Shown piece by piece: positions 18,242 through 26,639 of a stretch of DNA of 64,000 bases. The stretch spans positions 1 to 64,000 of the forward strand of contig JADZAF010000084.1 of NCBI GenBank assembly GCA_020852755.1. Reading direction: 5' to 3'. Numbering within the stretch: position 1 is the first letter of the stretch; every line of letters starts with the position of its first letter. The stretch is from Bryobacterales bacterium. GTDB taxonomy: Bacteria; Acidobacteriota; Terriglobia; Bryobacterales; Bryobacteraceae. The position numbers and the translations under genes were made by a program. Below the pieces are notes generated by a model. It saw only the letters and a program-made list of their open reading frames with translations, did no database searches and was not told the DNA's origin.

Positions 18242-18243
18242 AA
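18231..18243. promoter_or_regulatory. palindromic operator candidate TTTGT-GAT-ACAAA
   Basis: A perfect 5-base inverted repeat around GAT overlaps the -10 box of the promoter at 18214-18241. A repressor bound here would block transcription. The winged-helix protein encoded as the second gene of this operon is the natural candidate, giving autoregulation. Confidence 0.45.
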
Positions 18244-18261
18244 ATAGTTGGAGATAGTCAA

Positions 18262-18918
18262 ATGGCTCGATCCGAAAGTCTCGGCGAGTTCCGGACCTTC
18301 GACCGGATCGCCTACCGGAATCGCGTGATGGACGGCCTGACGGAAGCGGCTGTGGCCCTGTTCCTGCTGGCCGTGGCCCTGGTGCTGCCGCACGGCGTCT
18401 TCGCCGCCGTCGTATGCCTGTTCCCCATCGCCCTGATCCCGGTTTTGCGCCGCGCGCGGAAGCGCTGGGCCGATCCCCGCATCGGGTACGTGGAACCTAT
18501 GGCGGACAAACCTCGCGAGATTCTGCCCGGAATCGGACTGTTCATGCTCGTGCTCCTGGCAGCCGCCATCGTGCTCGCCCTGATCCTGCGGGGCGCCGGC
18601 GGCTCTTATTCCGTGGCCCAGCGCCTGCATGCCTGGGAGCCGGCCCTGGCGGGATTCGGGGTGGCGGGCGGCATGTGGTACACGGCGTCGCGGTCCGGGC
18701 TCAGGCGGTTTTACGCCTATGCCGTAGTTTCAGGGCTGCTGGGTCTCGCGTTGGCGGCAGGCTCGGACCTTGGGTTCGTCGCCGGACGGAGGACCGGACT
18801 GCAGTGGTACCTGCTGGCCATGGGGCTGCTGCTGGCCGCCGGAGGCGCTATCGTGTTTTCCCGTTTCCTGCGACGGCACCCGGTGGCGCACCTGGAGGAA
18901 AACGGTGGCCAGCGATAA
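18262..18918 (+). CDS. multi-pass membrane protein of unknown function
   Basis: 218 residues with about six hydrophobic segments (approximately 31-46, 48-60, 90-110, 128-143, 150-165 and 178-198) separated by basic loops. The N-terminus is cytoplasmic-looking and charged. The family is not named from sequence, but membrane proteins of this size coupled to a small winged-helix regulator are common in Acidobacteria. The next gene starts inside its last codons, so the two form an operon behind a strong promoter. The membrane protein may sense or remove whatever the regulator responds to; this is inference. Confidence 0.75.
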   Translation: MARSESLGEFRTFDRIAYRNRVMDGLTEAAVALFLLAVALVLPHGVFAAVVCLFPIALIPVLRRARKRWADPRIGYVEPMADKPREILPGIGLFMLVLLAAAIVLALILRGAGGSYSVAQRLHAWEPALAGFGVAGGMWYTASRSGLRRFYAYAVVSGLLGLALAAGSDLGFVAGRRTGLQWYLLAMGLLLAAGGAIVFSRFLRRHPVAHLEENGGQR

Positions 18919-19246
18919 CCGGAAGGGGAAAAACGTTCCGCCGCTCACCGATCTGGACCGGGTGATCCACGAGCCGGCCCGGCTGGCCATCCTGGTACAC
19001 CTGTACGTGGCCGATAGAGCCGACTTCCTATACCTCATGCGCCAGACCGGCCTGACGGGCGGCAACCTCTCCTCGCACATCGCGAAACTCGAGACCTCCG
19101 GATACGTGAAAGTGGACAAGAGTTTCGAAGGGAAGATTCCCAGGACCACCGTGCAGCTGACCGGGCCGGGCCGGAGTGCCTTCGAGAACTACCGCCAGGC
19201 CATCGTGCAGGCGCTGGCCGGCTCCGGGGGCGCGGGAAAGGGCTGA
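18905..19246 (+). CDS. winged-helix (MarR/ArsR-like) transcriptional regulator
   Basis: 113 residues from a GTG preceded by GGAGG at 6-base spacing, overlapping the end of the membrane protein gene by 14 bases. The sequence VIHEPARLAILVHLYVAD, LTGGNLSSHIAKLETSGYV and TTVQLTGPGRSAFENYRQAI is the typical 'winged helix DNA-binding' family (HTH_27) related to PadR/MarR. The recognition helix is around residues 48-60. It probably represses its own operon through the palindrome overlapping the promoter. The ligand is unknown. Confidence 0.85.
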   Translation: MASDNRKGKNVPPLTDLDRVIHEPARLAILVHLYVADRADFLYLMRQTGLTGGNLSSHIAKLETSGYVKVDKSFEGKIPRTTVQLTGPGRSAFENYRQAIVQALAGSGGAGKG

Positions 19247-19267
19247 AAAGGATGCGAGAATTGAAGT

Positions 19268-20332
19268 ATGCGGTTTCGCAGTGTGCTCGTCCTGCTGGCG
19301 CTTGCCGCCTCGCTGGGCGCGCAGATGACGCTTACCGTCGATCAGCTCTATTCCTTTGTCAAATCGTCGGTCCAGTTGCGCCATCCTGACAGGCAGGTGG
19401 CCAATTACCTGGGGAAGGTGAAGCTCTCGGAGAAGCTGGAAGACTCGACGATTCTGGAACTGCAGGCCCTGGGAGCGGGACCGCGGACCGTGGAGGCGCT
19501 GCGGAACCTGGAGAAAGCCTCGGCCGCCCTGCCGGCGGCCAGGCCGAAGCAGGCGGCGGCGAAGCCCTCCCCCATCCCGCCTCCTTCGGAAGAGGAGCAG
19601 CAGCGGGTACTGCAGGAGGTTCGCGAGTACGCCGAGAATTACACCAAGTCGCTGCCGGATTTCATCTGCACACAGGTAACGCGGCGATACGTGGACCCCA
19701 GCGGGCTGGAATTCTGGCAGATGCAGGATACGCTCACCGCCCGGCTCAGCTACTTCGACCAGAAGGAAGACTACAAGCTGATCCTGGTGAACAACACGAT
19801 GACCAGCCAGAGTTACGAATCGCTGGGGGGCGCGACCTCGACCGGGGAATTCGGCAGCCTGCTGCGGGAGCTGTTCGCCAAGAGTTCCCAGGCGCGTTTC
19901 CGGTGGGAGCGCTGGGCCACCCTGCGCGGAAGGCGCACGCACGTATTCGCCTACCGGGTGGCCCAGCCGAACTCGCAGTGGCGCATCGATTACGAACGCC
20001 GCATGCAGATCATCGCCGGCTACCACGGGCTGCTGTACGTGGACAAGGACACCAACACGGTGGTGCGCGTCACGCTGATCGCGGAGGACATTCCGCCGTC
20101 GTTCCCGATCACCGAAGCCTCCACCGTGCTCGACTACGATTTCACCAAGATCAGCGACCGGGAGTACCTGCTGCCGCTGCGGGCGGTAGTGCGGATGCGC
20201 AGCGGGAAGCTGCTGACGCGGAACGCGGTGGAATTCCGCATGTACCGTAAGTTCGCGGCCGAGGCGACCATCACCTTCGACACGCCCGAGCCGCTGCCCG
20301 AGGATCAGGTCCAGGAACAGCCGCCCAAGTAA
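19268..20332 (+). CDS. secreted conserved acidobacterial protein
   Basis: 354 residues with a signal peptide ending near SLGAQ. Residues ~20-85 form a helical part (TVDQLYSFVKSSVQLRH, LGAGPRTVEALRNL) resembling a degraded helix-hairpin domain. A Pro/Ala-rich linker follows, then a beta-rich domain from about residue 125 (ENYTKSLPDFICTQVTRRYVDP) that recurs in many acidobacterial secreted proteins with an FICxQ motif. No enzymatic motif is seen. It lies 21 bases after the regulator gene and may be cotranscribed. Function unknown. Confidence 0.7.
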   Translation: MRFRSVLVLLALAASLGAQMTLTVDQLYSFVKSSVQLRHPDRQVANYLGKVKLSEKLEDSTILELQALGAGPRTVEALRNLEKASAALPAARPKQAAAKPSPIPPPSEEEQQRVLQEVREYAENYTKSLPDFICTQVTRRYVDPSGLEFWQMQDTLTARLSYFDQKEDYKLILVNNTMTSQSYESLGGATSTGEFGSLLRELFAKSSQARFRWERWATLRGRRTHVFAYRVAQPNSQWRIDYERRMQIIAGYHGLLYVDKDTNTVVRVTLIAEDIPPSFPITEASTVLDYDFTKISDREYLLPLRAVVRMRSGKLLTRNAVEFRMYRKFAAEATITFDTPEPLPEDQVQEQPPK

Positions 20333-20349
20333 CCCGTGGAGACAAGCTC

Positions 20350-21771
20350 ATGACCGAATACCCGATGCGTATCGGCGGGCAGGACGTCCGCACGTCCGAA
20401 GCCCGCCAGGTGGAACTGCCGTACGACGGATCGCCGGTGGGGACCATCTACCTGGCGGGAAGCGAGCAGGTGGCCGCGGCCATTGCGGCGGCCGCGGCCG
20501 CCGCACCCGTGATGCGGGAGACGACTCTGGACGAGCGCTCGCGCATCCTGCGCAGGGCGCATGACCGCCTGGCGGCGCAGCGCGAGGAGATGGCCCTGGC
20601 GGTCAGTTCGGAGTGCGGCAAGCCGCTCAAGGAGGCGCGCGCGGAGGTGGATCGCGCCTGCCAGACCCTGCTGTTCTCCTCCGAGGAGGCGCACCGGCTC
20701 TGCGGCGAGGTGGTGCCCATGGATGCCTCGCCGGCCGGCAAAGGGCGCTGGGCGATGACGCTGCGCGAGCCGCTGGGAGTCGTCGGCGCCATCACCCCGT
20801 TCAATTTTCCGCTGAACCTGGCCATGCACAAGATCGGGCCGGCGCTGGCGGCGGGCAACGCGGTGGTGCACAAGCCGGCTTCGAGCACGCCGCTGAGCGC
20901 GGTGCTGATGGCGCGCCTGTTCGAGGAATGCGGTCTGCCCAAGGGCGCGCTGAACGTGGTGACGGGGCCGGGAGGGTCGATCGGCGACCAGTTGGTGTTC
21001 GACCCGCGGGTGAAGATGATCACCTTCACCGGCAGCGCGGAGGTGGGGGTGCGGATCCGCAACCTTGCGGGCCTGAAGCGGGTGACCCTCGAGCTGGGAT
21101 CCAACTCGGCGGTGATCGTGGAGGACGATGCCGATCTGGATGAGGCCGTGCCGCGCTGCGTGGCGGGGAGCTACGCCCACTCGGGGCAGGTCTGCATCTC
21201 GGTGCAGCGCATCTTCGTGAACCGGCGCATCCGGGACGAGTTCGTGGAGCGCTTCGTGGCGGGGGCGGCGCAGCTGAAGATCGGGCACCCGCACGATCCT
21301 TCCACGGACATCAGCTCGCTCATTACGGTGGGCGAGGCCGAGCGGGTCGAGAGCTGGATCGCGGAGGCGGTGGAAGCCGGAGCGCGCCTGGCGGCGGGCG
21401 GCCGGAGGCAAGGAAGCACGATCCAGCCGGCGGTCCTGACCGGTGTCCCGCCAGAGGTGCGCATTTCCTGCCGGGAGGCCTTCGGCCCGCTGGTGGCGAT
21501 CAACGCCTACGATACTCTGGACGAGGCGATCCGGCTTGTCAACGACTCCGAATACGGGCTGCAAGCGGGCATCTACACCCGCGATTTGGGCAAAGCTTTC
21601 CTGGCCGCCCGCCGCGTGCACGTGGGCGGGTTCCTGATCAACGAGGTGCCTTCCTACCGGGTGGACCAGATGCCCTACGGCGGAGTGAAACTCAGCGGCG
21701 CTGGCCGGGAAGGCCCCAAGTACGCCATCGAGGAGATGACCGAGGTCAAGCTGGTGTGCTGGAAGGGCTGA
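20350..21771 (+). CDS. NAD(P)-dependent aldehyde dehydrogenase
   Basis: 473 residues, the normal length for the family. Catalytic features are in place: the oxyanion Asn in TPFNFPLN (N152), the cofactor-binding HKPAS lysine (K175), a FTGSAEVG nucleotide loop, the general base E248 in TLELG and the nucleophile C282 in SGQVCISVQ. The sequence most resembles the lactaldehyde/glyceraldehyde-3-phosphate/succinate-semialdehyde group, but the exact aldehyde cannot be inferred. It is 17 bases after the secreted protein gene. A GCTGAG...CTCAGC inverted repeat at 21767-21789 spans its stop and may separate it from the convergent gene beyond. Confidence 0.93.
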   Translation: MTEYPMRIGGQDVRTSEARQVELPYDGSPVGTIYLAGSEQVAAAIAAAAAAAPVMRETTLDERSRILRRAHDRLAAQREEMALAVSSECGKPLKEARAEVDRACQTLLFSSEEAHRLCGEVVPMDASPAGKGRWAMTLREPLGVVGAITPFNFPLNLAMHKIGPALAAGNAVVHKPASSTPLSAVLMARLFEECGLPKGALNVVTGPGGSIGDQLVFDPRVKMITFTGSAEVGVRIRNLAGLKRVTLELGSNSAVIVEDDADLDEAVPRCVAGSYAHSGQVCISVQRIFVNRRIRDEFVERFVAGAAQLKIGHPHDPSTDISSLITVGEAERVESWIAEAVEAGARLAAGGRRQGSTIQPAVLTGVPPEVRISCREAFGPLVAINAYDTLDEAIRLVNDSEYGLQAGIYTRDLGKAFLAARRVHVGGFLINEVPSYRVDQMPYGGVKLSGAGREGPKYAIEEMTEVKLVCWKG

Positions 21772-21784
21772 GTCTCCCCGGCGC

Positions 21785-22230
21785 TCAGCGCTTGTCATAC
21801 ACCTCGGTCCAGGTGAACAACCCGTCGGGACTCTTGAGTTCGATACGGCGCCGCAGGACCCGTCCGTCGCGTGAAATGGAGGTCCGGGTGCGCTCCACGA
21901 AGGCGCCGTCCCCGGAGTGGAATTCCGAGGCGATGGTGCGGGCGTCCAGCCGGCCGTCGATTACGCCTTCGAATTGAAACTGGCGGGAACCGGCCCCGGT
22001 GGCTTCCACCAGCGTGCCGGAGTACTTGAGCGAAGGCTCGCCGTGCTCGATGGTGACCAGCGAGCTTTGGGGGGCGCGTTTTCCTGCCACACTTTGGATT
22101 TTTCCAGGTTCAGCTTCCAGGCGCCGCTCAAGCCGGCGACCTGCGCCGCGCAGGTTGCGAGCGAGAAGCCGAGGACAACCGGAAGGATTCGCGCAGCAGA
22201 TCGGGTCTTGGCTGCCTCTCCGGCTATCAG
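21785..22230 (-). pseudogene. frameshifted secreted beta-rich small protein
   Basis: Two minus-strand frames complement one another. One encodes a signal-like segment (ILPVVLGFSLATCAAQ) and LSGAWKLNLEKSKVWQENAPPK. The other continues SSLVTIEHGEPSLKYSGT through SRDGRVLRRRIELKSPDGL to the end. The joint falls at a run of six G (22069-22074 on the plus strand). Joined, this gives a ~130-residue secreted protein of a type frequent in Acidobacteria (SGTWKLN-type lipocalin-like). No ATG, GTG or TTG precedes the signal sequence in frame until a GTG at 22356, so the start is unresolved. It is either a decaying gene or a homopolymer assembly error. It follows the SIR2 gene on the same strand. Confidence 0.6.
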
Positions 22231-22371
22231 TGCACCGCCGAAATCCCGACTGGACTGCCTGAAGCACCCGAGCGGCGGCGGACTGCGAGATTCGTTGCCC
22301 AAGTGCTGCTTGCAGAATTGCTCGGGGCCGGACGTCTCTCGGAACCCGACCCTCACGTTCCGCTCATCGCG

Positions 22372-24459
22372 CTAACGCCTCGGCGAATTCACGCTTCCCG
22401 CCGGCAGAGCATCCAGAATCTGAACGAATTCCTTGTCCGCCGGCAATTCACAGCACCTTACCGCCTCCAGTTCGGCCGCCCGCAACTCCTCCCCTCCGAG
22501 TTCCACTGCCCGCGCCAGCAGCCCGCGGGCACTGGTCTTGTCACCGAGCAGGAACTGCAGGTACGCCTGGGTGCCTAACACGTAGGGGTTCTCCGGATTG
22601 CGCTCCGCAGCTCCGGAGAGATACTCTCCGGCTCTCTCAAGGTGTGCTTTGGCGCCCTGATCATCGCCTGCCAGCAGGCACCCCTTTGCCTTGCCAACGG
22701 CGTTGTCCGCGACGGCGGTTAGAGCCAGGACCACGACCTCGCCGCAATCCTGATGTTCATCGGCATCGAAGCGGGAAACGACACTATGCAACACCCTCTC
22801 GCCTTCTTCGAGTTGCCCAAGCTCACGATAGGCCAGCGCGCGATTGTATTGAGCCCAGGCGACGAGTCCGCGAACATCACGGCTCTCAGCCTTACCAAAT
22901 CGATCATCAAGCGCCGCGTACGCTTCAAGGCTTCCCGCGAAATCTTTAGCCTCGGCACAGGTGACTGCCTTGTTATAGAGTGCCCGCGCAAGCTGGTATG
23001 CGACTCCAGGCTCTGTCCAGGACCCACAGCTGACCCAAACTTCATCATAGGCCTGCAAGGCCTCGTCCATGCGCGCCATCGCGCCCAGTACATTCGCCTT
23101 GTTCACCAGAGCCTTGGCAACACACTCCCTGGTTCGCGAGTCGTCCAGCCGCTGGGCGATCAGGGCCCTTCCGGAAGCGGCTACCCTCTCGTAGGCCGCC
23201 AGTTCCTCGGGCGAGTTCTCGGAGAGCCGTGAGGCGGCCAGCAGCACCGTTTCCATCAACTCCCGGATCTCGTCTTCATCAATCTGCGTGTCGACAATTG
23301 TTGAGGACTTCTCGATTGCCTCCCGATACTGAGACCGGCGGACCGCGTCCCGGACGGCTTCCAGCCTCTGTTCGACCGCCGTCAGGTTCAGACTGGCCCT
23401 TTCGATTCTTTTGATCACCCGGCGAATCAGATAGGGGTCCGGACGGACGCGACCGCTCTCGTCCGGCGGGAGGGAACGCCGCAGATGCTGGGCAAAGAAC
23501 CCAAGCGGATCGCGCGTCAACGGGGGCGCCTCCAGGGCCAGCATGGCCACAAGGGCGTCGAGCACCTCGCTGGCCGCCAAAAATGCCGAACCGGTCCTTT
23601 CGCTAACGGCCGCCTGAGAAGTCCGTGGGTCCTGCCGCCTGGCAGCGCGCCTGAAATCGGTTTCGCTTCTGCCCGGCTCCGGTACCACGAAGAATACGTT
23701 TGGGTGGTCGGTCAGGTCGCGCGGCAGATTCTGAATGGCGCTGCGCTGATAACAAAACCAATACAGGTTGTAGGGCAATCCGCGCCTCAGCCGCCGCTTG
23801 AGGGCAGACATAAAAACGTCTCCCTCCCAGCCGCTATATCCCAGAACCAAAGGAGCACGGTTCGTGAATACGTGATCGAGGAAATCGGCCATCGAGAACG
23901 CATCCCGTCCGGATCTTCCGGACCGGGCCTTCACTTCACCCGCCAGGTTGCAGCAGTCATAAAACCAGTAAGTGCCGTGGACGTGGACGATCTGAAGATC
24001 ATCGCTCTCCGGATCGATACGCTGAATTGTCTCCGGATGGTCACAGATCACGTGTGGCTCATTGAATATCGTAAGGGACCGCGAAACGAAGTCGTCGAAG
24101 TTAGTCGTGATCAGAAGGTTGGTGAGTGTCTTTGACAGCAAGAGGTGCGCCAGCCGTAGATTGGCCTGTGAAACGAACTGATTTTCGATCAGGCCGCGAA
24201 GATAACATTGGCGGTCGGCGGGACTGTGAAAAGCACGCTGAAACCACCAGGAGTACTCTGCCATGGCGTCCAGGGACTGGGGGGCCTCGCAGGGTCCAGT
24301 TTCTTTTCTGCAAGCATCGACTATTTGCGAGGCGAGCGGCACCGGAGGATATGAGACCCCTGCCCCCACCATAAAAAAGAACGGCCGCTTGTGGCGCCTG
24401 GAGGTCTTCGCAATGTGAGTTGCGGCTTCCGCCAAAGTAATTTCCTGCGCCGTGGGCAT
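22372..24459 (-). CDS. SIR2-domain protein with TPR C-terminus (possible defence NADase)
   Basis: 695 residues from the ATG at 24459; the frame is open to 24639 but conserved sequence starts here. The N-terminal ~280 residues form a SIR2 fold: GAGVS near residue 32, LLITTNFDDF near 116-125, the catalytic histidine in VHVHGTYW (H161) and LGYSGWEGD. This motif set is that of prokaryotic SIR2 domains which cleave NAD in defence systems, not of protein deacylases with a zinc ribbon, which is absent. Residues ~390-690 are helical repeats of TPR character (ALVNKANVLGAMARMDEALQ, LGTQAYLQFLLGD). Composition is less GC-biased than the neighbours. No partner gene (ThsB-, HerA- or Argonaute-like) adjoins it. 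A single-protein effector is plausible but unproven. Confidence 0.8.
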   Translation of the reverse strand: MPTAQEITLAEAATHIAKTSRRHKRPFFFMVGAGVSYPPVPLASQIVDACRKETGPCEAPQSLDAMAEYSWWFQRAFHSPADRQCYLRGLIENQFVSQANLRLAHLLLSKTLTNLLITTNFDDFVSRSLTIFNEPHVICDHPETIQRIDPESDDLQIVHVHGTYWFYDCCNLAGEVKARSGRSGRDAFSMADFLDHVFTNRAPLVLGYSGWEGDVFMSALKRRLRRGLPYNLYWFCYQRSAIQNLPRDLTDHPNVFFVVPEPGRSETDFRRAARRQDPRTSQAAVSERTGSAFLAASEVLDALVAMLALEAPPLTRDPLGFFAQHLRRSLPPDESGRVRPDPYLIRRVIKRIERASLNLTAVEQRLEAVRDAVRRSQYREAIEKSSTIVDTQIDEDEIRELMETVLLAASRLSENSPEELAAYERVAASGRALIAQRLDDSRTRECVAKALVNKANVLGAMARMDEALQAYDEVWVSCGSWTEPGVAYQLARALYNKAVTCAEAKDFAGSLEAYAALDDRFGKAESRDVRGLVAWAQYNRALAYRELGQLEEGERVLHSVVSRFDADEHQDCGEVVVLALTAVADNAVGKAKGCLLAGDDQGAKAHLERAGEYLSGAAERNPENPYVLGTQAYLQFLLGDKTSARGLLARAVELGGEELRAAELEAVRCCELPADKEFVQILDALPAGSVNSPRR

Positions 24460-24639
24460 AGGCAGTATTGTAATCCAGGTCTCTGGAACATTCTGCGCCG
24501 CCCGGGCGCGCTGGATGTGCTTTCGGGCCGCTTCGGAGATCGGTGCCGGGCTCAGCAGCTTCCCTGGGCGCGGGCGGGACTCCCGGTAGAGCTGCCCTCC
24601 CCCGGCTGTCAGTCTGCCGCCGGAGCGGCGGGACGGCAT

Positions 24640-25032
24640 TCAATAGCGGGAGATGACCAGGCTGTGGATCTTGAGCAGCAGCTCGATTTCCTTGAGAGGC
24701 ACGGCCAGGGCGGCGGCGATTTGCTCGGGGCTCTCGCCGCGGCGGGTCATGCGCACCGCCTGGGCGCGCTTGCTCAGGTTGAGCGACGAACAGAAGGGCT
24801 GCGGAGGGAGGGCGGCGATGGCGGTTTGGTTGTTGACCTCGGCGCTCATGGCTTCCAGCCTGGCCTGCAGTTCGGCCAGGGAAGCTTCCAGCGCCTCAGC
24901 GCGCCGCCGGATGCGTTTTTCGGCGGAGCGGAGGCCGGCGTTGACGGACGCAAAAAGAACCAGGGTCAGGATGAGGCCGGCGCCGAGCAAGACGTAGCAG
25001 GCCGCCGGGCCGGCCAGCCATTGCAGATCCAT
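24640..25032 (-). CDS. DUF2802-like protein at the end of the flagellar operon
   Basis: 130 residues from an ATG with an excellent AAAGGAG site five bases upstream. A single N-terminal transmembrane helix (about residues 10-28) is followed by a coiled coil (AEKRIRRRAEALEASLAELQ) and a C-terminal helix-turn-helix-like segment (RAQAVRMTRRGESPEQIAAAL) matching DUF2802. DUF2802 proteins occur in flagellar gene clusters of other bacteria, which fits its place behind fliA and the FliN-like gene. The precise job is unknown; it may be a membrane-tethered regulator. It is the last gene of the minus-strand flagellar arm. Confidence 0.7.
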   Translation of the reverse strand: MDLQWLAGPAACYVLLGAGLILTLVLFASVNAGLRSAEKRIRRRAEALEASLAELQARLEAMSAEVNNQTAIAALPPQPFCSSLNLSKRAQAVRMTRRGESPEQIAAALAVPLKEIELLLKIHSLVISRY

Positions 25033-25101
25033 GGTTTCTCCTTTTGGGAAGAACCGTGTCCCCACGATCGAGGACGCGGCAGGTCAGGAACGTGCGCCAC
25101 C

Positions 25102-25860
25102 CTAGCGCACCGTCCGCAGCCGTTCCTGGCGGCTGATGATCTCGGTGATCTTGACTCCATAGTTCCCTTCGACCACTACCACTTCGCCCCGGGCGATTAC
25201 GGCGTTATTGATGATGAGTTCAACCGGCTCGCCCACGGCGCGGTTCAGCTCCACGATCGAGCCGGAGGTCAGCTTCAGGACCTCGCGCAGCGGAAGACAG
25301 GCCCGGCCGAAGGAGAGGCTGACGGGCAACTCGACCTCCATGAGCAGGTCGAGGGTCTTCGGATTCAGCGGGGCCGCCGGCAGCGGCTGACCGAGCGCCT
25401 GCTGCAGGGCTTCGGAAGACCCGACGAGCAGGGGCAGAGTCCGCCCGTCCAACTCGAGTTCCAGGCGCGAGAAAGCGACGGCGGGCGGCGGCGCATCCAT
25501 AACCTCGGCCGAACCGGAACTCACCGGCGCGTTCCACCGGCCGCGCAGCCACTCGGCCATCCCGCGTGCGGCCCGGCCGGCCATCTCCAGCCGGGCCTTC
25601 GGGCGCCCTTCCGTCTCCGGGCAGAGCGCGTCCGAGGTTTCGTCGGGAATCCCCAGGAAGAGCCGCGCGCCGTGAGGGCCGCTGAAGGGCAGAGCATACC
25701 ACCAGGCGCCGTCGGGCGTTTCGGACGGAGCCGGGGACAGGCGCCCGGGTCGCGCGTCCTGGCCGGTTACGGCGGTGGCGGCCAGGGCCAGCCGGGAGGC
25801 GAATTCTTCGGCCAGGCCGCGGCAGTCCGGGGCGGCATTCGGGTCAGGCATCCAGGTCAT
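25102..25860 (-). CDS. FliN/FliY-like flagellar motor switch protein (long paralog)
   Basis: 252 residues. The C-terminal ~75 residues are a SpoA/FliN domain (DLLMEVELPVSLSFGRA, SIVELNRAVGEPVELIINNAVIARGEVVVV, KITEI). The preceding ~170 residues are low-similarity sequence without recognisable CheC phosphatase motifs. A short, typical FliN is encoded at 33054-33302, so this is a second SpoA protein in the same operon. It may replace FliM or act as a FliY-like C-ring component; FliM itself is not in the window. The ATG lies four bases after the fliA stop. Confidence 0.82.
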   Translation of the reverse strand: MTWMPDPNAAPDCRGLAEEFASRLALAATAVTGQDARPGRLSPAPSETPDGAWWYALPFSGPHGARLFLGIPDETSDALCPETEGRPKARLEMAGRAARGMAEWLRGRWNAPVSSGSAEVMDAPPPAVAFSRLELELDGRTLPLLVGSSEALQQALGQPLPAAPLNPKTLDLLMEVELPVSLSFGRACLPLREVLKLTSGSIVELNRAVGEPVELIINNAVIARGEVVVVEGNYGVKITEIISRQERLRTVR

Positions 25861-25864
25861 CGGT

Positions 25865-26614
25865 TCAGCTTCCGCGCTGGTTTGGCCAGCGCTTCTCCAT
25901 GTACGTTCTCAGCCGGAGAATGGCCTGCGACTTCAACTGCGATACGCGGGACTCGTGCAGGTCCATGACCCGCGCGATCTCCCGGAGGGTGAGTTCCTCG
26001 TGATAGTACAGGCCGAGCACGGTGCGCTCCACGTAGGGCATGCGCTCGATGGCCTGGGCCAGCAGTTTCTCCAGTTCGGCCCGCTCGAAAACCCGCGACG
26101 GCCAGTTCTCTTCGCTGTCAGAGACGAATTGCAGGACATCCCGGGGCTGCTCCGAATTGCCGGCGTATTCCAGGTTTCCGAGGTTCACACCGCGGATCTC
26201 CACCAGCCACTCGCGATATTCTTCGAGCGGCACCCCCAGCTCGGCGGCGATCTCGTCCTCGGTTGGCAGGCGCTGCAGGCGCTGCTCGGCCGCGGCTATG
26301 GCGGCTTCGATCAGCTTGGCCTTCTTGCGCTTCTGGCGGGGAGCCCAGTCCAGCTCGCGGAGGCTGTCCAGGATGGCGCCCCGGATCTTGTACTCGGCGT
26401 AGGTCTTGAGCTTGACGTTGTGGCTGGCGTCGAAGTTGTTGATGGCGGTGATGAGCCCCACCACTCCGGTGGAAATCAGGTCGTCCAGGCTGACGCTTTC
26501 GGGGAGCTTCTCGTGGATGCGCCGGGCAATGAGCCGCACCTGCGGGAGATGCTCGAGGATGAGCCGTTCCCTCTCCTCGGCCGCGGTTTCGCTGCTGGTA
26601 GGATAGCTGTACAT
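25865..26614 (-). CDS. fliA: RNA polymerase sigma factor FliA (sigma-28)
   Basis: 249 residues with region 2 (LIARRIHEKLPESVSLDDLISTG, SAFKTYAEYKIRGAILDSLRELDW type), region 3 (RLPTEDEIAAELGVPLEEY) and region 4 (MPYVERTVLGLYYHEELTLREIARVM, HESRVSQLKSQAI). It directs RNA polymerase to late flagellar and chemotaxis promoters. The ATG at 26614 has GGAG seven bases upstream; a GTG codon precedes it. It follows flhF in the operon. Its antagonist flgM is encoded at the far end of the divergent arm behind a perfect sigma-28 promoter, which closes the usual checkpoint loop. Confidence 0.95.
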   Translation of the reverse strand: MYSYPTSSETAAEERERLILEHLPQVRLIARRIHEKLPESVSLDDLISTGVVGLITAINNFDASHNVKLKTYAEYKIRGAILDSLRELDWAPRQKRKKAKLIEAAIAAAEQRLQRLPTEDEIAAELGVPLEEYREWLVEIRGVNLGNLEYAGNSEQPRDVLQFVSDSEENWPSRVFERAELEKLLAQAIERMPYVERTVLGLYYHEELTLREIARVMDLHESRVSQLKSQAILRLRTYMEKRWPNQRGS

Positions 26615-26639
26615 CACACGCTCCAGCGCCTCTCCGGTC

